DNA of 64,000 bases, from NCBI RefSeq assembly GCF_042653545.1, contig NZ_JBHSIS010000027.1:62001-126000 (forward strand), read 5' to 3'. A program made the position numbers and the translations under genes. This document shows positions 24,801-32,717 of the stretch, piece after piece. The stretch comes from Actinophytocola glycyrrhizae (lineage in GTDB: Bacteria; Actinomycetota; Actinomycetes; Mycobacteriales; Pseudonocardiaceae). The stretch's first letter is position 1. Each line of letters begins with the position of its first letter. The notes under the pieces are model-generated. The model was not told where the DNA came from. It made no database searches and was given only the letters and a program-made list of their open reading frames with translations.

Positions 24801-26871
24801 ACGCTCGCTGCAGCACGGCTTCAGCGTGACCGTGCGTCAACATCGCCTCCAGTGGCACTTCTGCCCACCGCGCGCCATGTTGATTGGCCAGCTGGTCGAA
24901 CACCGCTTGCAGCCGGGCACGCGGCGGCTCGGTGTCCTCACCTGCCCTGCTGAGTGTGGCCTGGCAGGCAGCCCGTGCAGCGCGCAGCGCGGACCGTGGT
25001 GCGCCAGCCTCGTGAAGTAGCTGCCAGCCTTCGGTGATCAGGAGCCGAGTAAGGGCGAGATCCTGGACCACATCACTGGCGAAGGAATCCCCCGAGTGCC
25101 AGGCGCTGGTCGGACCGGAGGCGAGGAGCAAACCGTCCGACCTCAACGACGGCAGCACATTCGGATCCGGAAGTGCGTAGTTGCCGCCAGGCAGCAGGAG
25201 CGTTCGAGCCAGCGACGTCAGCGCACGCTCCCGGGCCTCGGGTGACGGGCCGCCCGGCGGGTGCTCGCCCCCGCGGCGGACGAGCTGGTCCCAGATGGCC
25301 GCGAACAGGTCTGCTTCAGAGAGCGGCCCGTCCAGCAGTTGCCAGGCGACACCTGCACGGAGCAGCAGCTCCACCAGGCCGGGTCTTCCCAGCAGCCATG
25401 AGGTCCGCAGGTCCTGGCCGATCCGGGAGAGGATGGGGAAGACAGTCGCGATCTGTTCGGCCTCGCCCGACAGCATGCGTGGAACCTGGTGCTCACGCAG
25501 ATCTGCGGCGCCCGCGGCTGTTTGTGCGCTTCTCATCGCGCTGGCCACTGCGGCAGCGGCATCGTCGCGGGTGACGGCGACGACGCCGAACCCGGCTCGC
25601 AAAGCCGCGATGGTGAGCTCGGTCAGCAGGGTGCTGCGCCCCTCGAGCACGGATTCAGCACCGTCGAGGACTAACAGCCTCGTCTCGGCGGTCGCGGTCG
25701 CGCAGAGTACCTCGACCAGCTGTCCACCCAGCGCCGTTTCCAGGGTGAGCGTGTCGGCGGGCAGGTCCTGCAAGCTCACCGAGGTCACTGCGGCACTCGC
25801 CGCCGACATGTCCTCGGCTGCCCGCAAGGTGAGCGCCGACTTCCCGACATCAGGTTCACCGCGAACGATCAAGATTGCCGGTCCCACCGCCGCTGCTTTC
25901 ATCGCGGTCGCCAATCCGCTCCGCGCCTCGGTGCGCGGTAACTCGAGGGTCACCTGGTCCCCGATGAGCTGGAAGCGGGTCCGATCGCGCAACCGTTCGG
26001 CGAGCCGGTCAAGGAGGCTCCACGCCTGCGAGAACGATGACGATCGGGCCAGGGTGATCCCGGCCAGGTCACGGCGCAGCAGTCGTTCGGTCACCTCGGC
26101 GCCCGCAGGCGCGTACCGGCCGGTAAGTTCCGCCAAGCGCGTGAACAGCCGGTCCGCCGCGACCGCCGTCCCCTCGTGAGTGGCCGGGCGCAGCTGACGA
26201 ACCGCGATCGTGCGATCGAACTGGTCCGGACCTTCCAGGCGCACCTCCAGCGGCCTCAGGGTCGACAGCAACCGCCAGGTGAGCACATGGGGTGCGATCA
26301 CCGTCGAGTCGATGTTTGCCCTCGCCGCAGCCGCTTGCACGAGCGTGTCGATGTGCCCGAGCCGGGCGACGACCGGTTGGCTGGCCTGCCCTGGTTCTGT
26401 GACCTTGGCGCGAAATGCCGCCTCGTCGTCGGTGGCCTCAGCGATCACACACAGCGCACGGAGTTGCCGAACTGCTGAATTGGGGCTGGCCACGGCCAGG
26501 GCCAGCCGCCACCGCCCTGCCGCAACCTCCTCCCAATGCTCGGCCACCACCTGGAGATAGGACACGAACAATTGTTCGGATGGTGTCTCGCTCGCTACGA
26601 ACGTCGGTGCCCGGCGGACACCGACGGACATCCGCCGGACGCCGCCGTCCGCCGTCTGGCCTTCGACCAGTACGTCGTCGACCGGGCTGACTGCGCTGGC
26701 CTGGAACCGCACCAGGATCGGCCTGGCGTCATCGCCCAACCCCGTTACGGGGTCGCCGGTCAGCAGGCAGCCCAGAACCGTGGCGGCATACCGGTGCTCG
26801 AAGACCGTCCCGCCGCCACCCGTCGAGTACGGCGATGCCGCCACGTGCGACCTCGCGTCGCCGATGGACAT
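21886..26871 (-). CDS. Giant STAND NTPase, Avs-like antiphage candidate
   Basis: A 1661-residue protein. Residues 1-170 start with STGGGGTVFEHRYAATVL and continue with FQASAVSPVDDVLVEG, the look of the N-terminal nuclease-like (DUF4297/Cap4-type) module of some antiviral STAND proteins. The following strand reads SVGVRRAP where a catalytic Lys would be expected, so nuclease activity is doubtful. The NTPase has Walker A at about 336-344 (GEPDVGKSALTL) and Walker B near 396-404 (RLLVLDGAE). The remaining 1100 residues are helical and repeat-like, as in sensor arms. Known Avs proteins recognise phage proteins and then act through an N-terminal effector; here this is inference from layout. The ATG has no ribosome binding site and may be leaderless. 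The gene stands alone, between a transposase remnant and a decayed gene. Confidence 0.7.
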   Translation of the reverse strand: MSIGDARSHVAASPYSTGGGGTVFEHRYAATVLGCLLTGDPVTGLGDDARPILVRFQASAVSPVDDVLVEGQTADGGVRRMSVGVRRAPTFVASETPSEQLFVSYLQVVAEHWEEVAAGRWRLALAVASPNSAVRQLRALCVIAEATDDEAAFRAKVTEPGQASQPVVARLGHIDTLVQAAAARANIDSTVIAPHVLTWRLLSTLRPLEVRLEGPDQFDRTIAVRQLRPATHEGTAVAADRLFTRLAELTGRYAPAGAEVTERLLRRDLAGITLARSSSFSQAWSLLDRLAERLRDRTRFQLIGDQVTLELPRTEARSGLATAMKAAAVGPAILIVRGEPDVGKSALTLRAAEDMSAASAAVTSVSLQDLPADTLTLETALGGQLVEVLCATATAETRLLVLDGAESVLEGRSTLLTELTIAALRAGFGVVAVTRDDAAAAVASAMRSAQTAAGAADLREHQVPRMLSGEAEQIATVFPILSRIGQDLRTSWLLGRPGLVELLLRAGVAWQLLDGPLSEADLFAAIWDQLVRRGGEHPPGGPSPEARERALTSLARTLLLPGGNYALPDPNVLPSLRSDGLLLASGPTSAWHSGDSFASDVVQDLALTRLLITEGWQLLHEAGAPRSALRAARAACQATLSRAGEDTEPPRARLQAVFDQLANQHGARWAEVPLEAMLTHGHAEAVLQRAWPSLLAERRAGLRTLLRLALHRYSDRGWGDPAALGPLVALTYCGEAEVGQHDRYDRDTGEQVRKLVLAWLRGLIESKAVPLPLRQQVRDRLLASSPEEHDEFVAEVLAMLGPDLDQYAEAFLRQRADDGGGYLAPAVESVGAVIALSEYQPQLLLTLTEAYYIRPHDAEHFESWGLLGEGIRRHVRAGGAGPPFAGWYFGPFYRLLHARPMDALALINRMLDRAATVHVGPSPDQPADADEPEPSPLGLELDLPGVGVRRCVGDEQVWSWYRGSSVGPYPCISALLAVERFADELIDTLGVPLAHVAAILLRDCHNLAMPALVVGLLVRHLDRADDLLDRWLVCPELWHLEVSRVVGEHFHAQGPDPTDLVGQQRRRASFQNVVGEMIVTAMLAGDQDRLAVLAARGDELVERARELVAGTDDEAADLLMVQGWAAQLRAENYRLSRTEDGHIRFEWAVPEDIAAGLTHTQEEFARGDTALRLHQTYASSEDRVAPVDTLVADLLLARDLAENPAVRGPAHPDDPVAAVAAAAVIAHAQGRAHLLDEDLQWAANVLIDVATRPRVGELSRSVTIGPDGADRSAAAALPALLLPVFDHVPLNWQGVEDALLASATSLFDEVRAAFAVGVEPIWSAPCTPSPPAQTCRHQLAWAAVQQGLRDCRLGGWDQATQQRLTNPLEPPYEATLPTVPTDVLLVNRLTAPLVAAAAAARNGNCVADEATRLRDVLFDVHRRGTDHWATKGYDRLHNRHRDRVVRVLVETVIGGDPTPLASYVGAFTTNAPALDALLHDLRELFTYDDTLRTSLLPVWRLVMTTALDALESGATLPGRHHWRDSALAELLPTPQFAISDANPMATLDRARADWLDPDDIADLATRWLKLARGEPKAVDAVTDLANCATPAWQATTGLAWAEDAINGNYAAIAGRCWHLPEWLEHVAGQLDVQGVARWHRLVDGLATHGDYRAVKLQQTVE

Positions 26872-26954
26872 GTCGCAAAGACTACGTACACGCGCGCCGC
26901 AACGAACTCCGCGACCCGCGGGGCACTCCTACTACGTGCTGGACGGCACTGCTA

Positions 26955-27330
26955 TCAGCGGTAGCGGCCACGGTGTGGATCGGCCACCTCGTGCCGCTGC
27001 AGGTCGATCAGCAACGCACCGAGCTCGTCCTCGCTGTTGATCTGCTTGCCGTCGCGCAGGGCGATCGTGTGCTCCAGACTCCAGCCGGCTGCCTGGCCGG
27101 CGACGGTGTGCGCCGACTGGCAGTAGGTGCAGGTGTCGACCGCGCCAACCACGGGCGCGATGGCCTCCCGCGTGCGGACGTCGAAAACTGCCGTGCTCGG
27201 CGATGGCCCGCTGGATGCAGGTGTAAGGCGGCCAGCACCTCCCGCGCCGTCTCGGGCGCGTCGTCGACGGAGTGCACGGGAAACACACATGATCGGCCCA
27301 GGGCGGGAGGATAGCTCGAGGGCATTGCGA
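26955..27330 (-). pseudogene. Carboxymuconolactone decarboxylase-family gene, frameshifted
   Basis: Two minus-strand frames together rebuild an AhpD/carboxymuconolactone decarboxylase-like protein. The N-terminal part (VHSVDDAPETAREVLAALH) is in one frame at about 27230-27325. The catalytic part (REAIAPVVGAVDTCTYCQSAHT), with the family CxxC..H site, is in another at about 27010-27200. A frameshift near 27200 separates them, and no start lies in the second frame. The gene appears dead. It lies between the STAND gene and the HEPN gene, which suggests old chromosomal sequence invaded by accessory genes. Confidence 0.7.
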
Positions 27331-27530
27331 GTACATCGACACGCGACGGCCGCGGTGGCGGGGGATCGGAAGGTCGCCACCGCAGGGCCGCGTTCCCCTA
27401 CAAACTTGGGGGTGCAGCAATGGCGCGTCCGTGGCATCCTAACCAGTTCGCCTCGAGCAGAGTCGGCGGACGCAGGTTGCCGAGAGGAACGATCCATGCA
27501 GCGCGAGCTACTGATCGAGGGGATAAGGTC

Positions 27531-28838
27531 ATGATCATCCGGACGCTTCGGGAGTTGCAGGCGCCGGACGAGCGCACGCAGCGCTTCACCCCGTTCGGCC
27601 TGAGCATGGCTCACATGCTGACGCCCGAGGCGACGGTGGCTTATCAGCACGACGTCTTGTCGGGTACAGATCTGGTGGACGTTGTGCCTGAGGGCACCCG
27701 GCTCAGTTTCGAACGCGTCCGGACCGCGTTCGTCTACGGCGCGCTCAACTATGACATGTTCGCCATCGCGGAGAGTCTGGCTCGCCTTGAGACGGAGCAC
27801 GCACTTCGCGACCGTTTCCTCGACTACTACAACCACAGTGTCCTCTTCGTGAACGGTCGCGGCGAGGAGCGCGCGGAAATGGTCGCTTCATATGAACACG
27901 TCATGAACGTTCTCAAGCGGCCACGCATGAGATCACGCAGGGGACGTCCCGCCGAGTGGCTCCTTAAACTGCCCAAGTCCGGCTCCACGATGGAGTTCAA
28001 CGGCATGTTGGCGAACTTGTGGACGTGGGCTCGGGCAGAGGGTCTGCTTCCTGGCCAGTGGGCACGCAGATTGCAGCGACCGCAGGTCTTCCTGCGTAAC
28101 ACCGTCGCGCACCCGTCCGGTTACCACCTCAGCAGCCCCGTTGAAGCGGCCCGAGTCATCCGTGACGTGGCGGAGATCATCAATTGTCTCTGGGGTAGCC
28201 GCACGCCTGGTGGGCGTCTCCATCCAGCGCCCGTTCATCGAGCCGTGCTCGCCATTGCCTGGGATGCCGACCGGTTCGAGATCTGCGACATCACCAGCCT
28301 GTCGCCCACGCGTGTCAGTGCGGATGCCACCTGCATTCTGGTGCGAGCCGTTCCCGACTATCTCGGGGACCTTTGGCAGTTCGATGCTCAGTTCGAGACC
28401 ACCAGGTACCCCACTGACCTGCTGTGGGGTCCCGGACCCCCGGCCGATGCCCTTACCTGGTACAAGGATCAAGAGCCAGCGGAGGACGACGTCGACCATC
28501 TCGATCGTCACTTCCTCATCCGACACCACGCGGACCGCGTCGAGCCCCCGAGACGACCAGGAGTCGCCGCAGGATTAACTGGCGAGGACCGGGACGGCGT
28601 GTGGTATGTCGTCCGCGCCGACGATCCGGTGAGCGCCTACAACCACGTTCGACAGCTCGTCGCCGCCCGCCCTGACTGCGCCGGCACGGGTCCGTGCGAG
28701 GGTTGCGCCGTTGAATCGATCAGCAGTGGCCCGTGGCAGGACGCCGTGGACCTCCTCGATGCAGCGGGTGTTAATGTCCAGCCGCAGCACTTTGATGACG
28801 TTCGTGTTCCGTCACCGCTGCCGAGATGGGGTGCGTAG
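27531..28838 (+). CDS. HEPN-domain protein
   Basis: A 435-residue protein from the ATG at 27531, preceded by GAGGGGATAAGGTC; the frame is open further upstream but overlaps the decayed gene's promoter side. The N-terminal 200 residues are helical and contain FLRNTVAHPSGYH near 186-198, the R-x4-H signature of HEPN RNases. The C-terminal half is of unknown type and ends with a Cys-containing segment (CAGTGPCEGCAVE). HEPN proteins are often RNases acting in toxin-antitoxin or defence systems. It converges on the nucleotidyltransferase gene at 28859, 20 bases away, and pairing of HEPN with MNT nucleotidyltransferases is well known, though usually in one operon. Confidence 0.65.
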   Translation: MIIRTLRELQAPDERTQRFTPFGLSMAHMLTPEATVAYQHDVLSGTDLVDVVPEGTRLSFERVRTAFVYGALNYDMFAIAESLARLETEHALRDRFLDYYNHSVLFVNGRGEERAEMVASYEHVMNVLKRPRMRSRRGRPAEWLLKLPKSGSTMEFNGMLANLWTWARAEGLLPGQWARRLQRPQVFLRNTVAHPSGYHLSSPVEAARVIRDVAEIINCLWGSRTPGGRLHPAPVHRAVLAIAWDADRFEICDITSLSPTRVSADATCILVRAVPDYLGDLWQFDAQFETTRYPTDLLWGPGPPADALTWYKDQEPAEDDVDHLDRHFLIRHHADRVEPPRRPGVAAGLTGEDRDGVWYVVRADDPVSAYNHVRQLVAARPDCAGTGPCEGCAVESISSGPWQDAVDLLDAAGVNVQPQHFDDVRVPSPLPRWGA

Positions 28839-28858
28839 AGGGCGGCGATAAGCAGTCG

Positions 28859-29137
28859 CTACAGCAGGCGTGTTGCCTCTGTGGTCACGATGAAGTCGTA
28901 TTCGGCGACCTCCAGTGGCGTCATCGCGATGAGGTGGCATGGCGGGCAAAAGTCTTCCCACGGCTGCATCGCGCGGAGCGCGACTACGGAGGAGCGGTCC
29001 TCATACACCAGCAGGATGTCCAAATCCGCTGGGGTCTTGGACCGGGCGGCCGAGCCGAATAACCAGACTTGCAGGGACGGCAGTCTGCGTGCCGTCTCCA
29101 GGAGGAGCTCCAGATGTGGCCAGCGGTTCAGGTCCAT
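28859..29137 (-). CDS. MNT-type nucleotidyltransferase
   Basis: A 92-residue minimal nucleotidyltransferase with VWLFGSAARSKTPADLDILL at residues 24-43: the GS..R loop followed by the metal-binding D-x-D pair. Such proteins AMPylate or otherwise nucleotidylate a partner, classically a HEPN toxin. It is the last gene of a three-gene operon and overlaps the preceding gene by 10 bases. The nearest HEPN gene lies convergent next to it. Its size is typical for MNT antitoxins; a third catalytic carboxylate is not certain by eye. Confidence 0.8.
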   Translation of the reverse strand: MDLNRWPHLELLLETARRLPSLQVWLFGSAARSKTPADLDILLVYEDRSSVVALRAMQPWEDFCPPCHLIAMTPLEVAEYDFIVTTEATRLL

Positions 29138-29784
29138 TGTGTGCCCAGGCCATCAAGGAGATCGTCGAAGAGGATGAGCGGGATTCCCGCCTGCTCCGCG
29201 GCCCGCCATGAATCGGTCGAGAAGCCGTGACAGTTTGGGTTGGTGACGACTATCAGGTCTGGGTCGATTCCCTCATAACTCTCCAGCAGGATGTACATCC
29301 GGTCAGCGGTGAACTCGTATTCATTGATTGTGATGATCGTGAGCGGCCGGAACTTGTCGCGCAGGATTTCGTAGGCGTGGTGTCCCTTGCGTTTGAGCGA
29401 TTTAACAGCCTTGTGGCGGGTTAGCCGGCGGCGTTCGTACCTCTCCTGGCTGTCGATGTGCTGAGCTATGTCCTCGTCGTGGTCCAGCGCGTCGACTAGC
29501 TCACCAAAGCCTGTCACACAGATGCCGAGGTCCTCGGCCCGCTCATACGCGGCGTGTGTGATTCGAGTGGGCACCACCACGACGAACCCCGTGCCGGCGA
29601 CCTCCTCAATGGCGACATCGACATCCTGGGCGTCGAACGCCTCTCCTTCCTCGAGTCCGATGCACAGCACCCGAGCGCCTGGGCGAGAGGTCCGCTCTAT
29701 CGCCAGTTGGAAAGGCGGGAGCCTCGTTGAGGTGTAACCGTTCTCCTGCAACTTCTTCTCGATCCAGCCCCGCACGTCCTTCAT
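29128..29784 (-). CDS. Hypothetical protein of HNH/MNT operon
   Basis: A 218-residue soluble protein of unknown family. The first half has alternating strands and helices (VLCIGLEEGEAFDAQDVDVA, then GFVVVVPTRITHAAYERAED), reminiscent of restriction-endonuclease-like folds that bring proteins to DNA, but no catalytic D..ExK set is evident. The second half is basic in its middle and ends with a Rossmann-like segment (LIVVTNPNCHGFS). It overlaps the HNH gene by 4 bases (ATGA) and the nucleotidyltransferase gene by 10, so all three are translationally coupled and probably work together. Confidence 0.6.
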   Translation of the reverse strand: MKDVRGWIEKKLQENGYTSTRLPPFQLAIERTSRPGARVLCIGLEEGEAFDAQDVDVAIEEVAGTGFVVVVPTRITHAAYERAEDLGICVTGFGELVDALDHDEDIAQHIDSQERYERRRLTRHKAVKSLKRKGHHAYEILRDKFRPLTIITINEYEFTADRMYILLESYEGIDPDLIVVTNPNCHGFSTDSWRAAEQAGIPLILFDDLLDGLGTQWT

Positions 29785-30566
29785 GCGCGGTCCGTCTCCT
29801 TCTCATCCAGGAGGATCCTCTCAATGGCTTCGGGGAATCGCTCCGTACCTGTGGTGAAATCCTCAAGGACGTGCCGGCCCTCGAACTGATCGACGTGTAG
29901 CCGGTAGACGGCCAGGATTTCCTGCTCATCCCGGGTCAGAAGGTGCCGATTGGCCTCCAGTACACGCAGGATCTTGCGATTGTTGGGAACAATGGTTGCG
30001 CGAGCGTGCCGGCGCCAGAGAGCAGGATTCCCGTGCCGATATGGGTCACCCACCGGCCCGTACCTCGTATGGATCGCGCGGTTGGTCTCCAACTCCCCCT
30101 GGAGATGCGCTCGGGCCTCGGCCCGGGTCTGAAAAGTGGGTGTCGAGACAGCGATCTGGATCTCGTCGATCCGCTTCTGCTTCCACCCATGCAGCATCTC
30201 GACCGGATACGCCGCCGGAGCCTTGTCGATCGTCGTATGGCAGTTAGCGCACAACAGAACCAGGTTGCTGTGATGAGCTCGGTCTTCGGCGACGACCTCG
30301 TCGAGAGGAACGCCGCGGGGACCGTCGGGAGACGCTGGGATGACGTGGGCCAGCTCACCGAAATCCACGTCGAGGTCATCGGGGAAGAGGTACTCCCGGC
30401 ACGCCGGGTTACCGCAATAGCCACCGGAGTCACCCCACAGACGCCGCCGACTGGACACGCTAGGGTTTACCCTGCAGGTCGTTTCCGCCACCGCTTCGTC
30501 CTTGCCGGGCTCTTTTGCGTACTGGTCCGCGAGGTCGTCAAGCATTAACTTCACAGGATCTGCCAC
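29781..30566 (-). CDS. HNH endonuclease
   Basis: A 261-residue protein if started at the GTG at 30566, which follows GGGAGACAACAGGAC; an in-frame TTG at 30602 would add 12 residues. The HNH nuclease is complete: YCGNPACREY for the first zinc pair, GELAHVIPASPDGPRG with the catalytic His, and NLVLLCANCHTTID for the second zinc pair and final His. The arrangement, including the following YPVEMLHGWKQKR, is that of HNH nucleases from defence systems such as the CBASS effector Cap5, but the C-terminal 110 residues do not look like its SAVED sensor domain. First gene of the HNH / unknown / MNT operon. Confidence 0.8.
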   Translation of the reverse strand: MADPVKLMLDDLADQYAKEPGKDEAVAETTCRVNPSVSSRRRLWGDSGGYCGNPACREYLFPDDLDVDFGELAHVIPASPDGPRGVPLDEVVAEDRAHHSNLVLLCANCHTTIDKAPAAYPVEMLHGWKQKRIDEIQIAVSTPTFQTRAEARAHLQGELETNRAIHTRYGPVGDPYRHGNPALWRRHARATIVPNNRKILRVLEANRHLLTRDEQEILAVYRLHVDQFEGRHVLEDFTTGTERFPEAIERILLDEKETDRA

Positions 30567-30677
30567 GTCCTGTTGTCTCCCTAGGTCTCCTATTGTCTTC
30601 AATTCAAGCGGCGAGTGACGTTATGTGGAAAGCGTGTTAGAGAAGCGGTAACATGGACGATTGTGAGTGATGTGCCC

Positions 30678-31241
30678 TCAGGTGCCGCTGCCTAGTTGTT
30701 GGTTGGAAAGAGGAAGAATCATCGCATCAAAGTTCGGTGAATCGGCAAATGGTTGGAGTTTGCCGATCTTCTTCCATCCCCAACGTTTGTATGCAGTTTG
30801 GGCGGTCTCGTTGTCTTCTCTGACGAGGAGGGTCGCTCGCTCCTCGGGCCGCTTGCGGAGCAGTTCGTCGTGGAGAGCGTGTGCGATGCCTCGCCGTTGA
30901 AAATCAGGCGTTACCATTAGTTCGTTGAGAGCAAAGGTGCGGTTTCCAGTCTCGGTTGTAAGGTCATCTGGAGTCGGTGTCGTTAGTCCATGCCACCAGC
31001 GCGCGTTGGCCGGCAGTGTGTAGCCAAACGCGAAGCCAACTGCGGAATCGGCATCATATGCTGCAACCAGCGCAAAGCCTGGCGACTGAATGTATCCGCG
31101 AACTCGCTCGATGAACCGCGTGGTGGAATAGAAAGGGTCCGCGATCACGTCTTGGTGACTTTCTTCGTAAACTGGGCCGATCACGGATTCCAGGATCTGT
31201 TCCGTGTTGCTGGCGTCATGATGTGTGAATTTGATTGACAT
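30678..31241 (-). CDS. GNAT-family N-acetyltransferase
   Basis: A 187-residue acetyltransferase with the GNAT acetyl-CoA loop FQRRGIAHALHDELL and a following LLVREDNETAQTAYKRWGW, the common end of the fold. The substrate is unknown. It lies 6 bases after the XRE regulator gene and is presumably co-transcribed with it. Lower GC than its neighbours. Confidence 0.8.
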   Translation of the reverse strand: MSIKFTHHDASNTEQILESVIGPVYEESHQDVIADPFYSTTRFIERVRGYIQSPGFALVAAYDADSAVGFAFGYTLPANARWWHGLTTPTPDDLTTETGNRTFALNELMVTPDFQRRGIAHALHDELLRKRPEERATLLVREDNETAQTAYKRWGWKKIGKLQPFADSPNFDAMILPLSNQQLGSGT

Positions 31242-31247
31242 TTTCTC

Positions 31248-32606
31248 TTACTTGTTGCCGATGGTTCGAAGCATTTCTCGCGAGGCTACGACCTGCGGAT
31301 GTGACTGTTGCTGATCGGGAACTGCGTCAAGTGCTGCTTCGCCGCTGCGCAACACCAGGCCGTCCGAACGTTGCCAAGGCTCCAAATTGTTGAAGGTGGA
31401 GACGACGTAATCAACTCCACCAAGAACGTCGCCCGAGCGGATTAGCGCGATTGCCTGGTATAGGGCCACCTGAGTGGGGCCTTGGAAGCTATCGGACTGG
31501 TAACAACCCAGAGCCGCGTCATACGCGGCTTGTGCTTCGTGTAGTCGCCCAGCGTGGGCGTGTACGAAACTTTCGACGTGGCGGAGTCGTTGCTCGCCCC
31601 AGTGCCACTGACCATGCTCTTTGCCTCGCGCTGTCTCCGACAAGCGTTCGAACATGTCCTTGACTTGTCCAAGTGCTATGTCAGCGTCAGCCTGTCGGCC
31701 ATCTCCTGCGTGGATCTGTGCGCGCGCCGCGAGACCGCTTATCACCCCCACACATGGCACATTTCGCCCTTGTGCGACCGCGGCATCGGCGAGTGCCAGC
31801 ACTCGAGCGGAGGGCGCGGTGTGGAGGGAGTAGACCGCGTGTCGCCCTGCCACCAGGGCCGACAGCATCGGATCACCCGCCCCGGCCGCAGCTCGGGATG
31901 CCGTCCTCCACCAACGCTCCGCCGAGCGCGGCTCTCGAAGATTCACCAAACTGATGGCCGTTAGAGCTGCCAGTTGACCGCCCGTATGAACGAGCCTGGT
32001 TCGCACGAGTCCGCTGGCGTCCATGATCCGCCGCTTGATCTCCTCGAAGTCAGCTAGAAGCTCGGTCAGCAGACGGTCTGCTTGCACCGTGCCAACCTCT
32101 GATGCGTAGGTCGCCGCAGCCTGCTCCCAGTCATCGGCGTCGTGATCTGTCGGCTCTGCCGCGAGCATGCTGTCGATGCCGTGACGGACACCTTCGAGCC
32201 GCTCGACCAAGGGAGGAACCACCGCCGCTTGTCCGATCAGGCCCAGCATGGTTCGCCGCTTCACGTCGTCGTCCTCCTTCCCGACAGGTCCGTCAGTAGT
32301 TCCGCCGCTGACCAGCCCCGTGAGACCGTTGCGGATCGCGTAGGCCTCCAGCTGGGCAGCTTTCCGGAGTTCAATTAGCGCGTTGCCCGCGTCGAGGCGA
32401 CGATCGATGGCCTGTACCAGTTCACCGGATGGCAACGGGTGGTGTGGGTTTTCCGCGCTGGAGATGTACTGGCGGCTATAGCCAACCGCCTGGGCGAGCT
32501 GGGGCTGGCTCAGGCCGGCGGCCTTGCGTACGCGCCTGATCTCGGCGCCCAACTGCTTGCGTACAGAGTTGCCAACGTCGCTGTTCGGCGCATAGTCCTC
32601 AGTCAT
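31248..32606 (-). CDS. XRE-family regulator with TPR-like region
   Basis: A 452-residue protein. Residues 18-72 are a helix-turn-helix of the XRE type (AGLSQPQLAQAVGYSRQYIS). The remainder is a helical array with alanine-rich repeats resembling TPRs, typical of large actinobacterial XRE regulators controlling neighbouring genes. GAGGTGGGG precedes the ATG. It is divergent from the radical SAM operon at 32718, with about 110 bases between, so it may regulate that operon and itself. The GNAT gene follows in the same direction. Confidence 0.8.
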   Translation of the reverse strand: MTEDYAPNSDVGNSVRKQLGAEIRRVRKAAGLSQPQLAQAVGYSRQYISSAENPHHPLPSGELVQAIDRRLDAGNALIELRKAAQLEAYAIRNGLTGLVSGGTTDGPVGKEDDDVKRRTMLGLIGQAAVVPPLVERLEGVRHGIDSMLAAEPTDHDADDWEQAAATYASEVGTVQADRLLTELLADFEEIKRRIMDASGLVRTRLVHTGGQLAALTAISLVNLREPRSAERWWRTASRAAAGAGDPMLSALVAGRHAVYSLHTAPSARVLALADAAVAQGRNVPCVGVISGLAARAQIHAGDGRQADADIALGQVKDMFERLSETARGKEHGQWHWGEQRLRHVESFVHAHAGRLHEAQAAYDAALGCYQSDSFQGPTQVALYQAIALIRSGDVLGGVDYVVSTFNNLEPWQRSDGLVLRSGEAALDAVPDQQQSHPQVVASREMLRTIGNK

Positions 32607-32717
32607 GCCCCACCTCGCCGGATACTGGCTCGCGACGCCGGTCGACGTCTGTCAACACGTGCTGTAGTCATTAGAGAGTACTGCCGTGATCGTAGCTGGT
32701 CCTGGTCATATCAAGAG

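Noticed and set aside
29781..30566. CBASS effector Cap5 (HNH-SAVED)
   Set aside because: The HNH part is similar, but the C-terminal region is short and not SAVED-like, and no CD-NTase or E1/E2-type gene is adjacent; the MNT protein is too small to be a CD-NTase.
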